A stretch of 64,000 nt of DNA. Source: Streptomyces nojiriensis (GTDB lineage: Bacteria; Actinomycetota; Actinomycetes; Streptomycetales; Streptomycetaceae). Below the pieces are notes generated by a model, which was given only the letters and a program-made list of their open reading frames with translations, did no database searches and had not been told where the DNA came from. Made by a program: the position numbers and the translations under genes. Where the stretch lies: assembly GCF_017639205.1 (NCBI RefSeq), contig NZ_CP071139.1, positions 248,001-312,000 of the forward strand. The letters are read 5' to 3'. This document shows, one piece after another, positions 42,713-51,919 of this stretch (position 1 is the first letter of the stretch; every line of letters begins with the position of its first letter).

Positions 42713-43041
42713 GATCCCTCGCTCTGCGCCCCGGGGCGCCATTTGGTGTGGCGGAGCACGATCTGTTCAGGGCATACGGCGCTGAGGAACCGGCCGATGG
42801 AGGTGGCCAGGCGGTCCTCGGCGAGTGCGTAGAGGATCCGGTTCCCCTCCCGTCGCTCGGTGACCAGTCCGGCGCCCTTGAGCACGCCGAGGTGCCGTGA
42901 GATGGAGGGCGCGCTGATCGAGAACCTGGCGGCGATCTCCCCCGCCGCGAGCTCGCCGTCCCTGAGGTCTTCGAGGATCTGCCGCCTCGTCGGATCGGCC
43001 AGGGCTCGAAAGGCCCCCGCCTCGTCCTGAGCTTCCGTCAT
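42709..43041 (-). CDS. ArsR-family winged-helix repressor
   Basis: The 110-residue protein (FRALADPTRRQILEDLRDGE, LAAGEIAARFSISAPSISRH, LGVLKGAGLVTERREGNRIL) is a typical ArsR/SdpR-type repressor. It has no Cys pair for metal, so the ligand is not evidently a metal. A perfect dyad lies 10 bp upstream of its start. It forms an operon with the DUF2071 gene. Confidence 0.85.
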   Translation of the reverse strand: MTEAQDEAGAFRALADPTRRQILEDLRDGELAAGEIAARFSISAPSISRHLGVLKGAGLVTERREGNRILYALAEDRLATSIGRFLSAVCPEQIVLRHTKWRPGAQSEGS

Positions 43042-43050
43042 GCCCGCAAT

Positions 43051-43066
43051 TTAGCTCATTAGCTAA
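43051..43066. promoter_or_regulatory. ArsR-type operator
   Basis: TTAGCT-CATT-AGCTAA is a perfect dyad, followed by another AGCTAA half-site at 43070-43075 region. It is AT-rich and sits 10 bp before the repressor start, so it is probably its autoregulatory site. Confidence 0.65.
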
Positions 43067-43226
43067 ACAGCTAACAAGAGGTGCGGTTGAGGTTCAACGA
43101 TTCCAAGTGCGGACCATGACTGCGAACAGGGGGCTGTCGGGGAAGGGCTGCTGGGTGCCCGCCTAACGAGCTCGTTAGGTCGAGGCGGCATCGCCCGCCG
43201 CGACGCCGTCCAGCGCCAGGTGTCGG

Positions 43227-43268
43227 GCGCAGGGTAGATGTCAGTGCCGCGCAGAGTAGGTGTCAGTG
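43227..43268. repeat. Tandem 22-bp direct repeat
   Basis: GCGCAGGGTAGATGTCAGTG at 43227-43246 is followed by GCGCAGAGTAGGTGTCAGTG at 43249-43268. The two copies differ at two positions and immediately precede the IS5 remnant. Confidence 0.7.
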
Positions 43269-43309
43269 ACCCGCTGCCGTACGACGCGCCGAACGACCGG
43301 CCCCGGACG

Positions 43310-43532
43310 CCGCGACCAGGCGACCAACCGCCGACGCCGCGGAGCCCTGGGCGGCAGAACACCTGCCTTCGACAAGACCGCCTACCGCGGCCGCAATGTG
43401 GTCGAACGCTGCTTCGCCCGTCTCCAACAGTTCCGGGCGATCGCCACCCGCTTCGACAAACTCGCCGACCGCTACCGTGCGGGGATCGTCCTGGCCTACT
43501 TGGTCCTCTGCCTCCGCGAACCCACTGAATGA
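43310..43532 (+). pseudogene. IS5-family transposase C-terminal remnant
   Basis: The frame GGRTPAFDKTAYRGRNVVER, then CFARLQQFRAIATRFDKLAD and IVLAYLVLCLRE, is the end of an IS5-type transposase. It includes the R-N-x-V-E-R-C-F catalytic Glu helix. The upstream parts are lost. Its stop abuts the oxidase gene on the other strand. Confidence 0.75.
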
Positions 43533-44696
43533 TCATTTGCCAGACAGGTCCTGGACGTCGAACCGCGCCCGGGCGAAGGCGGTGAGGTCGATGTCCGGCT
43601 TCTCCCCCAGGGCCAGCTGCGCCAGGCATTCCCCGATCGCCGGGGCGAACTTGAAGCCGTGTCCGGAGCAGGAGGCGGAGTACACGAGCCGCGGCGCGGA
43701 CCGCACCCGGTCGATGACGAAGCTGCCGTCCGGCGTCATCGTGTAGAAGCACATCGCGGACCGCACGGGCTCGGGGTCGATCCCGGTCAGGAACCGCGAC
43801 ACCGCCTCGGCGATCTCGGCCTGCTGAGTCGACCCGACCGGGCGGGGAGTCGGGTCGGACGGATCGCCCGGGGCCTGCTGCCTGTTGTGGAAGCCGATCT
43901 TGACCTCCCGGCCGCCGCGGCCCCACTCCGGACAGCAGTAGACGACACCTCCGGAAGCCGACTCGTAGACGAACGCGGGCATCCCCTCGTTTCCCCTGGA
44001 GGAGCGGGTACGGAACCAGTACACGGGCACGCGGTGCGGGCGGAGAATGCCGGGGAGCTCGTCGGCGAGGTAGTCGTTCGACCAGGGGCCGGCGGCCAGG
44101 ACGACCGCTCCGCACGACACCGTCTCACCGGAGGCGAGACGTACGGTCGCGCCCTCGGCGGTGGAGGGGACGGCCAGCGCCCGCTCACCGAAGCGCACTG
44201 CGGCGCCAGCGCGCACGGCCGCGTCGATCAGCGCCAACCGGGCACGGTCAGCGAGGAGGGTGTAGGCGCCGGGTTCGTGCAGGACGGAGATGTCCGGGCC
44301 CAGGCTGAGCCAGTCGAAGCGGGCGTTGGCCTCCGCCGCATCCCAGATCTCGTGCGCGATGCCGCCGGCCCGGGCGGTGGACCGGCTGAGCTCAACCAGG
44401 CCCTCGGTGGTGTCGCCCATGAAGAGGCCGCCAGTGCGCACGGTCAGGACGTCGCCGTGCGCGCTCTCCAGTTCGTTCCACATCCGGTCGGCCCGGTCCA
44501 GGAGCGGCAGGTACGACGTCCCCTCCCAGTACGCGCGCCGGAAGATGCGGCTCTCGCCGTGCGAGGAGCCGTACCGGTGGGTCGGGCCGTGCGCGTCGAC
44601 GGCGAGGACGGAGGCTCCCCGCGCCGCCAGCGCCGCGGCGGCGGCGGATCCGGATATCCCCAGGCCGACGACAACGGCGTCATAGGTGCTGGTCAC
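43533..44696 (-). CDS. FAD-dependent sarcosine / N-methyltryptophan oxidase-like enzyme
   Basis: The 387-residue flavoprotein has an N-terminal dinucleotide motif (YDAVVVGLGISGSAAAAALA), GPTHRYGSSHGESRIFRRAY and CFYTMTPDGSFVID. The latter includes a Cys where monomeric sarcosine oxidases bind FAD covalently, and CSGHGFKFAPAIGE follows. The family oxidises secondary or cyclic amino acids such as sarcosine, pipecolate or proline derivatives to imines with H2O2. It is the last gene of a four-gene operon with overlapping stops and starts. P5C reductase in the same operon suggests a cyclic imine or proline-like compound. Confidence 0.8.
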   Translation of the reverse strand: MTSTYDAVVVGLGISGSAAAAALAARGASVLAVDAHGPTHRYGSSHGESRIFRRAYWEGTSYLPLLDRADRMWNELESAHGDVLTVRTGGLFMGDTTEGLVELSRSTARAGGIAHEIWDAAEANARFDWLSLGPDISVLHEPGAYTLLADRARLALIDAAVRAGAAVRFGERALAVPSTAEGATVRLASGETVSCGAVVLAAGPWSNDYLADELPGILRPHRVPVYWFRTRSSRGNEGMPAFVYESASGGVVYCCPEWGRGGREVKIGFHNRQQAPGDPSDPTPRPVGSTQQAEIAEAVSRFLTGIDPEPVRSAMCFYTMTPDGSFVIDRVRSAPRLVYSASCSGHGFKFAPAIGECLAQLALGEKPDIDLTAFARARFDVQDLSGK

Positions 44697-45643
44697 GAAC
44701 GGTGGTTTCCCTTCATCAGTTCCGTGGCCGGCTGCGGATTCTTCGGCTGTCGGCGTAGCTCGCCGAGGACGGCCTCCAAGACGAGGGAGACGAGCGAGAG
44801 CCAGACCAGCGCGAAGCAGACGAAGGTGTTGGCCGACGGCACCTGTCCGTAGACGCTGAGGGCGATGACGAGCTGGGCGGTCGGATTCAGGTACTGGACG
44901 AAGCCGGACACGGTCAGGGTGATGACCTTCGCACCGAACGAGAAGAGCCAGAGCGGGATGACGGAGATCAGCCCGCAGAGCGCGAGCAGTACGTAGTCGG
45001 AGGTGTCAGCGGGCGGTTGCAGCGCCAGCGAGTAGGGGGAGAGCACGGCGACCGCCACGACGCCGACGGCGAGGAAGGACGTCTCCAGGGTGAGGCCAGT
45101 GACCGGGTCCGCCGGGGAAAGCTTCTTGACGGCGCCATACAGCCCCCAGGTCGCGCTGATGGTGACGAACACCCACCAGTCCAGTTCACCGCTCCTGGTG
45201 ATGAGCAGAGCGATGCCAAGCAGACAGAGCGCCAGCGCGGCGCGGCGCAGCCGGCTGACCGGCTCGCGTACGAGGAGCATCCCCACGGCGATGGTGACGG
45301 CCGGCGCGATCAGGTACCCGAGGCTGGCCTCGATGACCCGGCCGTGGATCGACGCCCAGATGAAGGTGAGCCAGTTGACGCAGATCAGTACGGCGGCGAG
45401 CAGGTGGGTGACGAGCAACTGCCGGTCGGCGACCGCCGCGCGCAGCGCCCCGGTGCGGCGCAGGACGGCGACGGCGACGGCGAGGGTGACGAGGGAGACG
45501 AGGATCCGGTACCCCAGCAGGGTGGTCGCCGGAATGTGGCCGAGCGCATGCCAGTAGACGACCGAGGAACCCAGGATCAGGTTCGCGGCCACCATGGACG
45601 CCGCCCCGGTGGCCACCCCTGCGGCAGGGGCCGGACGGGTCAC
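44693..45643 (-). CDS. EamA/RarD-family transporter
   Basis: The 316-residue protein has ten hydrophobic helices in two EamA halves (MVAANLILGSSVVYWHALGH, LLGYRILVSLVTLAVAVAVL, WLTFIWASIHGRVIEASLGY, VSGFVQYLNPTAQLVIALSV). RarD-like members export metabolites or amino acids. GTG at 45643 overlaps the stop of the methyltransferase gene, and its own end overlaps the oxidase start by 4 bp. It is the natural exporter for the product of this operon. Confidence 0.8.
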   Translation of the reverse strand: MTRPAPAAGVATGAASMVAANLILGSSVVYWHALGHIPATTLLGYRILVSLVTLAVAVAVLRRTGALRAAVADRQLLVTHLLAAVLICVNWLTFIWASIHGRVIEASLGYLIAPAVTIAVGMLLVREPVSRLRRAALALCLLGIALLITRSGELDWWVFVTISATWGLYGAVKKLSPADPVTGLTLETSFLAVGVVAVAVLSPYSLALQPPADTSDYVLLALCGLISVIPLWLFSFGAKVITLTVSGFVQYLNPTAQLVIALSVYGQVPSANTFVCFALVWLSLVSLVLEAVLGELRRQPKNPQPATELMKGNHRS

Positions 45644-46611
45644 CTGGTGGCCCTCGCAGAACCGGAGATCCGGCATTCGACCAGTTCGTAGGAGAAGTAG
45701 AGGGTGCCGTCGGCGTGCACGGAGAACGCGGAGCCGTAGCGCTCCTTCCAGAGCTGGAACTCCGCCATCAGCATGCCCATGGAGGCGCGCCACTTCTCCG
45801 TGTAGACGAAGAGCGGGAACGTGTGCCGCTCCAGGAGCCGGAACCTCAAGGGGCAGTTGGCGCCGAACTGCTTTCTGACGTCGGTGAGCACTTTCTGGAT
45901 TCCGACCATGGAGTTGAAGCCGACGATGGCCCGCCCGGATTCGGTCAGGTGGTCGGGCAGGCGGCCGAGGAATTCCGTGAGCACGCGGTCCCCCGAAAAC
46001 ATCGCCTCCAGACCGAGTCCGGTCAGGCCGAGTCGCTCCAGACCCTCCTGGCAGTCGGGCGAAGGAGTGTGCCAGCCAGGGGGGTTGAAGACGATGAGGT
46101 CGAATGCCCGGTCGGCGGAGGGCGCGTCGAAGAGACTGCCCACCCCGAAGGTTACGGCCCGGTCCCCGAAGTTCAGGATCTCGTTCTCACCCGCGATCTT
46201 CACGGAGGGTTCCGAGATGTCCGTGGCCACGATGTTCCGGGCTCCGATACTGCGCAGCAGCAGGGCCTGGACGCCGCTGCCGGTTCCCATGTCGAGTGCC
46301 GCCCAGCCGTCGCCAGCTGGTACTTCCACATGACGAACCAGCAGGTCGCCGAGGCGCAGCCCGGCCGGGCTCACCCGGAAGACCCCGGACCGGTCGAGGA
46401 GGCGAAGTGAGTGGCCAAGCCCGAAGCAGGCCTCGTACGAGTCTTGCGATGACACCATCGCGGAGTCGGACGTCCGACTCTCATTGGTCAGGCCGAGCAC
46501 GTGCCCCCCATATCGTCCCACGGTCCGGCGCGTGGGCTCCACTGCCGGTCGTCCCTGCCGGACATCACTGCCCGGCTCCGCCTGCACTCTCATGTGCCGG
46601 CCGGGTCTCAC
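45640..46611 (-). CDS. Class I SAM-dependent methyltransferase (HemK-like motif)
   Basis: The 323-residue protein has ALDMGTGSGVQALLLRSIGA (motif I), NIVATDISEPSVKIAGENEI and DLIVFNPPGWHTPSP with the NPP motif IV of N-methyltransferases. The first 75 residues form a separate helical part. The GTG start at 46611 overlaps the proC-like stop (GTGA), which argues for this long form. An ATG at 46593 is an alternative. It may methylate an amino-acid intermediate. The overlap on both sides shows tight co-expression. Confidence 0.75.
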   Translation of the reverse strand: MRPGRHMRVQAEPGSDVRQGRPAVEPTRRTVGRYGGHVLGLTNESRTSDSAMVSSQDSYEACFGLGHSLRLLDRSGVFRVSPAGLRLGDLLVRHVEVPAGDGWAALDMGTGSGVQALLLRSIGARNIVATDISEPSVKIAGENEILNFGDRAVTFGVGSLFDAPSADRAFDLIVFNPPGWHTPSPDCQEGLERLGLTGLGLEAMFSGDRVLTEFLGRLPDHLTESGRAIVGFNSMVGIQKVLTDVRKQFGANCPLRFRLLERHTFPLFVYTEKWRASMGMLMAEFQLWKERYGSAFSVHADGTLYFSYELVECRISGSARATR

Positions 46612-47408
46612 TTACCGATCGCGCCGAGTTCACGCGAACGGGCGGCGGCGCTGTCGAGCGCCTCGGTGATCACATCGTGCAGATTCCGCTGCCGGAGCAC
46701 GGACATGCCGCGCTCCGTGGTCCCTCCCGGGGTCATGACCTGGCGGGCCACCTCTTCCGGGTCACGCCGTGTGAGCTCCAGCAGATCGGCCGTGCCGCGT
46801 AGCACCTGGCAGATGATGGCCCGCGCCTGGGACGCGTCGAAGCCCGCCCTCAGGGCGAAGTCGGCGAAGGCGCCTGCGATGTGCGCGACGAAGGCGGGCC
46901 CGCCGCCGCAGAGCGCGGAGGCGTCGTCCAGCAAGGTCTCGTCCGCGACGCGGAGGACCCCGCCGATCGCCGAGAGCACCCGGCGGGCCGCCTCCACGTC
47001 GGCCTCGCCAATCGACGGATTGGCGCAGAACGCGGTCATGCCCTGCCCCACCTCGGACGGGGTGTTGGGTATCGACCGCACGACGCGCTGCGTGTCGAGG
47101 AGCTTGGTGATCGCGGCGACGGTCACCCCGCCCATCACGGAGATGACGAGGCAGTCCCGGTAGGAGCCCGGGACTGCCCGGGCGGCGAATTCCTCGAATG
47201 CCTGGGGCGGGATGGCGAGCAGGACCACGGTGCCGGGGCGGGGCGTGTACGCGTCGCGGGCCTCTATGCCGAACTGGTCACGCAGGAGGCGGACCCGCTC
47301 CGCCGACTGCTCCGCGACTTCGATCCGTACGTCCGGCATCTGCTTCCGGATACCCGCGATCATGGCTGTCCCCATGTGCCCTGCACCGATGACCGCTACG
47401 TCCTGCAT
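46608..47408 (-). CDS. proC: Pyrroline-5-carboxylate reductase-like enzyme
   Basis: The 266-residue protein has the Rossmann start DVAVIGAGHMGTAMIAGIRK, the conserved RVVRSIPNTPSEVGQGMTAF and the dimer-domain signature DDASALCGGGPAFVAHIAGA plus QVMTPGGTTERGMSVL. It should reduce a cyclic imine with NAD(P)H, P5C or an analogue. It leads an operon with a methyltransferase, exporter and amine oxidase, so a specialised pathway enzyme is more likely than housekeeping ProC. ATG at 47408 is taken as the start because the upstream frame lacks family sequence. Confidence 0.8.
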   Translation of the reverse strand: MQDVAVIGAGHMGTAMIAGIRKQMPDVRIEVAEQSAERVRLLRDQFGIEARDAYTPRPGTVVLLAIPPQAFEEFAARAVPGSYRDCLVISVMGGVTVAAITKLLDTQRVVRSIPNTPSEVGQGMTAFCANPSIGEADVEAARRVLSAIGGVLRVADETLLDDASALCGGGPAFVAHIAGAFADFALRAGFDASQARAIICQVLRGTADLLELTRRDPEEVARQVMTPGGTTERGMSVLRQRNLHDVITEALDSAAARSRELGAIGK

Positions 47409-47639
47409 GACAAAGCCCCCTGTTTCGACATGGGTGTGGTCCGGATTGCGTACCGGGCTCAGCGTGGTGGTGAGGTACGGACCGGGGCAATCGGTACTCC
47501 ACTTCTCGTCCGGAAACCACTGTTGGTGGGAGGATCCAAACAAGCCACGCAGGTGTGCGGATTTCGATTTGTCCGGGGTTCTGGATCAAGGGATGCGCAG
47601 CGTGCTGCCCGGCGCGGAGCAGAGCTGGGTCGGGAGTCG

Positions 47640-49545
47640 GCCACCGCAGCGGCACGCGGAGATTGGCCAAGGCCGATGTCGGCCTCGACGACGGACCCAG
47701 ACGGGTGGGGACGGAGGTTCCGTACGTTCCTGCACGGCCGGGCGTGGACGCACGCGGAGGGCCGGTCGCGCTGTTCAACCAGGCGGTGGGCTGGCTGCGC
47801 CGGAACCGGGTGCTGCTGCCGGGGGTCTCGGTGCTGGCCCGGCAGGTCTCCGAGGTGCGCACGGTCGCTGAGAAGCGCCTGCACGCCACCGTCGCCAGGG
47901 CCGCTCACCGGGCGGACCCGGCGCTGCCGACGGACCTGGTGGCCACGCTGGTGGTGCCGGAGGGCGGCCGGTACTCCGAGCTGGAGCGGCTGCGCCGGCC
48001 GCCGACCCGGACGACGGGCACCGCGTTCGCGCGGTCGCTGGAGCGGGTCGATGAGATCGGTGCGTTCCAGCTCGGCCGGTTGAAGCTGTCGCAGATCCCG
48101 CCGAACCGGCTTGCGGCGCTGGCCCGGTACGGGCTGGGGTCCAAGGCCGCGAGTCTGGAGCGGGCGGCGGAGCCCAAGCGCACGGCGATGCTTACTGCGG
48201 TGATGCGCCACCTGGAGGCCAAGGCGATCGACGAGGCCCTGGACCTCTTCTCGGTACTCATGGCCACGCGGCTGATCAGCACGGCGAAGAGGGCGACGGA
48301 CAAGGAGCGCCTGTCGACGCTGCCGCAGCTGGAGAAGGCGTCCCGGACGCTGGCGCGGGCGGCGAAGGTGCTGTTCGAGGAGCTTGAGCTGGTCGAGGCA
48401 CACGGCACGGATCTGGATGCGGCGGCGCTGTGGCGGGCGGTGGAGGAAGTCGCGCCGCGGGCGGTGGTGATGAGCGCGGCCGCGATGGTGGTCTCGCTGG
48501 TTCCAGAGGATGAGGACTCGGCGGCGGTCGCGATGCGGGCGGCGCTGGCCACCCGGTACAACACGGTGCGGCCGTTCTTGTCGCTGCTGGGCGAGTCGAA
48601 GGCACTGGACGCGGCGAGCGGAGGGGCCCGTGTCCTGGCCGGGGTGAGGCGGCTGCCCGCACTGGCGCGGCGGCGGGTGAAGGACAAGCCGCTGTTGCCG
48701 CGCGAGGTCGACGACAAGCTGGTGCCAGCCGCGTGGCGCAAGGCGGTGTACGCCAACGCCGACCTGCCGGTGGGGGCGGTGGACCGGGACGCGTACGTGG
48801 TGTGCGTGCTGGAGCAGTTGCACCGCGCCCTCCAGCGCCGGGACGTGTTTGCCTCCCCGTCGCACCGCTGGTCCGACCCGCGGGCCCGGCTGCTGGACGG
48901 CACCGAGTGGGAGGACGTGCGGGAGGACGTCCTGGCCGGGCTGAGCCTGGACATGCCGGTCGAGGAGCACTTGGCCGCGCTGGTGACAGCGCTGGATGCG
49001 GCGTGGAAGCAGATGGCGGAGCGGCTGGAGACGGCCGGCCCGGACACGAAGATCACCATCGAGGTCCCGCCCGGCGGCCGGGCGAAGCTGAACGTGTCCA
49101 AGCTCGGCGCGCTGGGCGAGCCGAAGTCCCTGGCGTGGCTGCGGGGCAGGGTGGAGAAGATGCTCCCGAAGATCGACCTGCCGGAACTGCTCTTCGAGGT
49201 GCACGGCTGGACCGGGTTCCTGGACGCCTTCGTGCACCTGGCCGACGGCACGACGTCCCGCATGAAGGACCTGCCCACCTCCCTGGTGGCCCTCCTGGTC
49301 TCCGAGGCGTGCAACATCGGCATGACCCCCGTAATCAACCCCGCCCACGAGGCGCTGACCCGGGCCCGGCTGGTGCACGTCGACCAGTTCTACCTAGGTT
49401 TCGCCGCCTCGGTCCTGTCCGAGTTCCGCGCTCGTCTGGTCGCGCACAACCTGGAGGAACGGGCCCTGGACCTGCTGCTGGCCGCATTGAAGAGCAAGGG
49501 CCTGGTCAAGGGTTGGGTCGGACCGGGGCGCGGTACTGGCCTTGC
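47640..49545 (+). pseudogene. Tn3-family transposase, internal fragment
   Basis: After one frameshift near 47762 (RTFLHGRAWTHAEG to PVALFNQAVGWLRRNRVLLP) a long frame runs on with VSVLARQVSEVRTVAEKRLH, VVPEGGRYSELERLRRPPTR and HEALTRARLVHVDQFYLGFA. This is the central part of a TnpA of about 1000 residues. The first 200 or so residues and the C-terminal catalytic region are missing. The right end is cut by the antisense group II intron. Confidence 0.75.
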
Positions 49546-49574
49546 GACCATTCCGTTTCCCCGACCCGCCCGCC

Positions 49575-49609
49575 GCACCCGCCGTGCGTGTCTCCACGCA
49601 ACGGGCGCT
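49575..49609 (-). ncRNA. Group II intron domain V
   Basis: Read on the minus strand, the hairpin starts AGCGCCCG, has a GAGA tetraloop and closes with CGGCGGG. This is the AGC-bearing catalytic domain V layout. Downstream sequence toward 49546 would hold domain VI and the 3' splice site. Confidence 0.6.
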
Positions 49610-49629
49610 CCACGTGCCTTGGCCGGTGG

Positions 49630-50604
49630 TCAGCCGCCGGTGTTGGCGACTGCCGGTCGTGGTGTCCACGGGGTCGGGATGTTGCTGCCGCGGTAGCGGT
49701 AGCGGTAGCGGTAGCGGATCACTTTGACGCTGGATGCGCCGGTGAATTCGACTCCGTCGCAGATGAGCTTCCAACTGCCCGGTCGGCAGAACCGACGGCG
49801 CAGTTGCCTCCAGCTGAGCCGGGAGTGCTTGTGGAAGATCCAGCGGACGATGCGATGCCACGCGTGGTCATCGACCGTGCTGAATACCGCCTTCGACACC
49901 CCGTGCCGGAAGTAGTTCGCCCACCCGCGCAGGGTGCGGTTGAGGCTGGCCAGCAGCTCGTCCACGTCCCTGTGCAGGTCTGATCTGCGTGTTCTGTCTT
50001 TCACCTTGTCCTTGATCGACTGGATCGCCTTCGGACGGCTTGGTGTAGACGTAGTGCTTCTGCGTTCCTCGTTTCCGCTGCCTGCGGATGTGGAAGCCGA
50101 GGAAGTCGAAGCCCTCATCGATGTGGACCACCTGGGTCTTCTCCGGTGCCAGCCGCAGCCCCAGTGGGGCGAGCACGCCGGCTGCCTCCTCGCGCAGGGC
50201 CTCGGCATGGCGGCGTTCCCCGGAGACCATCAGTACGAAGTCGTCCGCGAAACGGATCAGCCGCCAGTTGCCCAGTCCGTGCTTCCTGCGCGTGACCCGC
50301 CGCTTGTAGCTGCCCATCTCCTGCTGCCACTGCCGGGCGAAGTGCTCGTCCCGCACGGACAGTGCGATGTTGGCCAGCAGCGGGGAGAGAATCCCGCCTT
50401 GCGGGGTGCCGGTCAGTGTCTCTTTCCGGTCGCCGGAGGTCGTCATGACCCCGGATTTCAGGAACGCCTTCACCAGCGTGCAGACGCGCCTGTCCTTGAT
50501 CCTCGCCCGCAGGCGGTCCATCAGGGCCGTGTGGTCGATCTCGTCGAAGCACGCCTTGATGTCTGCTTCCAGGACCCAGTGGAACTTGTTGGCCCCGGAA
50601 GACA
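49630..50604 (-). pseudogene. Group II intron reverse transcriptase/maturase, truncated and frameshifted
   Basis: The frame contains VLEADIKACFDEIDHTALMD, RLRARIKDRRVCTLVKAFLK, GTPQGGILSPLLANIALSV and WRLIRFADDFVLMVSG with the catalytic FADD box. After a shift near 50050 it continues with the maturase X domain, LLASLNRTLRGWANYFRHGV and DHAWHRIVRWIFHKHSRLSW. The N-terminal RT0-RT2 region is missing. A (CGGTAG)4 tract at 49691-49717 encodes a Tyr-Arg repeat near the C-terminus. Confidence 0.8.
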
Positions 50605-50639
50605 GGTGGTGGGGCCTTGACCCCGGATTTTGAACACGT

Positions 50640-51542
50640 CTATGCGGCTTGGGCCAGGGTAGTTGCTGTTGGTTGGAAGTCGTTCTCGTAGGCGATCGGG
50701 GACTGCTGACCGAGCCGGGAGTGCCGGCGTCGGGTGTTGTATCGGGTCAGCCAGCGGAAGGCGTCGAGCCTGGCCTCGCGCTCGCTGGACCAGCCTTTGC
50801 GGCCTTTGAGCGTCTCCCTCTTGAAGGCAGCGTTGAAGCTTTCCGCGGCGGCGTTGTCCGCGCTGGACCCGACCGCGCCCATGCTCTGCCGGACCCCTGC
50901 TGACCTGCAGATCTCAGCGAAGGCTCGACTCGTATATTGAGACCCGTGGTCCGTGTGCATGATCGCTCCATCGAGACTGCCGCGGGTTCGCTCGGCGGCC
51001 GCCAGGGCGTCGATGACGAGCTCGGTTCGCATGTGATCGGCGATCGCCCACCCGGCCAGCCGACGGGAGGCGAGGTCGATTACGGTCGCGAGATAGAGCG
51101 GCTTCGCGCCGCTGACCGGCAGGTATGTGATGTCGCCGACGTACTTCATGTTCACCGCGGCCGCGGTGAAGTCACGTCCGATCAGATCCGGCGCCTTCGG
51201 CGCCGCCTGGTCCGCGAGGGTGGTCCGGTGCCGGCGGCGCAGGCGGACTCCCTCGAGCCCGATGGTCCGCATGATCCTCGCGACGCGTTTGTGGTTGACC
51301 ACCGGGCCGCCCTCGGCGCGGAGTTCGGCGGTGATCCTGGGGGCTCCGTAGGTGCCGTCGGAGTCCTGGTGGACCTTGCGTATCCGGGCTGCGAGCCCGG
51401 CTTCGGCGATCTGCCGGGCCGCCCTTGCCGCTGCGGTGCGGCGCCAGTCGTAGAAGCTGGAGCGAGAGATACCCAGCATCGAACACAACCGCGTGACGCC
51501 GAACCGGCGCTGATGGTCTTCAACGAACTGGCAGCGGTTCAC
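50640..51542 (-). CDS. IS3-family transposase OrfB (DDE integrase)
   Basis: The 300-residue protein has QFVEDHQRRFGVTRLCSMLG, an IS3 HTH-21 region (TYGAPRITAELRAEGGPVVN), and the rve core with GDITYLPVSG, MHTDHGSQYTSRAFAEICRS and DNAAAESFNAAFKRETL. All three acidic residues are present. It overlaps OrfA by 4 bp (ATGA) and is normally made as an OrfAB fusion. Confidence 0.9.
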   Translation of the reverse strand: MNRCQFVEDHQRRFGVTRLCSMLGISRSSFYDWRRTAAARAARQIAEAGLAARIRKVHQDSDGTYGAPRITAELRAEGGPVVNHKRVARIMRTIGLEGVRLRRRHRTTLADQAAPKAPDLIGRDFTAAAVNMKYVGDITYLPVSGAKPLYLATVIDLASRRLAGWAIADHMRTELVIDALAAAERTRGSLDGAIMHTDHGSQYTSRAFAEICRSAGVRQSMGAVGSSADNAAAESFNAAFKRETLKGRKGWSSEREARLDAFRWLTRYNTRRRHSRLGQQSPIAYENDFQPTATTLAQAA

Positions 51543-51844
51543 CAGCGCGTCTCCCCTGCGAAATACCGGGCCGCCTTGCGGAGGATGTCGCGTTCTTCCT
51601 CCAGCTCGCGGATCCTCTTCCGGGCTGCGGCCAGCTCCGCCTGAACGTCGTCACCGCTGGCTTGCGAGGCGGCCGGCTGTGTCGAGTGGGAGCCGGGGCG
51701 GCGCCCGTCGGCAGCCCGGATCCAGTTCCGCAGCGTCTCGGTGTTCACCCCGAGATCAGCGGCGACCGACTTGATCGTCGCGCCTGGCCGTGACCGGTAC
51801 AACGCGACCGCGTCCGCCTTGAACTCGGCGGGGTAGTGCTTCAT
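51539..51844 (-). CDS. IS3-family transposase OrfA
   Basis: The product (MKHYPAEFKADAVALYRSRP, TIKSVAADLGVNTETLRNWI, then a leucine-rich coiled coil KRIRELEEERDILRKAARYF) is the HTH protein that recognises the ends. The start at 51844 is chosen by comparison with the family. The frame is open to 51901. Confidence 0.85.
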   Translation of the reverse strand: MKHYPAEFKADAVALYRSRPGATIKSVAADLGVNTETLRNWIRAADGRRPGSHSTQPAASQASGDDVQAELAAARKRIRELEEERDILRKAARYFAGETRW

Positions 51845-51919
51845 CCCCACGGGGACTCCGTTCTCCTGGACCATCAAGATCTGAGTCTCTCCGGTGTCCA
51901 AAATCCGGGGTCAAGGCCC

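Larger units (their letters stand above)
49546..50611 (-). mobile_element. Group II intron, 3' portion
   Basis: It contains a maturase gene fragment and, downstream on the minus strand at 49575-49609, a domain-V-like hairpin: AGCGCCCG, TTGCGTG, GAGA loop, CACGCA, CGGCGGG. Its 5' part has been removed by the IS3 element at 50612. It lies antisense within the Tn3 transposase remnant, so it could not rescue that gene by splicing. Confidence 0.65.
50612..51919 (-). mobile_element. IS3-family insertion sequence
   Basis: A complete 1308-bp element is bounded by perfect 21-bp inverted ends beginning gggccttgaccccggatttt (50612-50632 and 51899-51919). Both overlapping frames are intact. It separates the group II intron on the left from the pentapeptide-repeat remnant on the right. 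I see no target duplication, so a deletion probably followed insertion. Confidence 0.85.

Noticed and set aside
47459..49378. A 639-codon antisense frame over the Tn3 transposase remnant
   Set aside because: Gln/Arg/His-rich shadow frame without homology. The plus strand carries recognisable TnpA sequence.
49691..49717. (CGGTAG)4 tandem repeat as a regulatory element
   Set aside because: It lies inside the maturase coding sequence and simply encodes a Tyr-Arg repeat.
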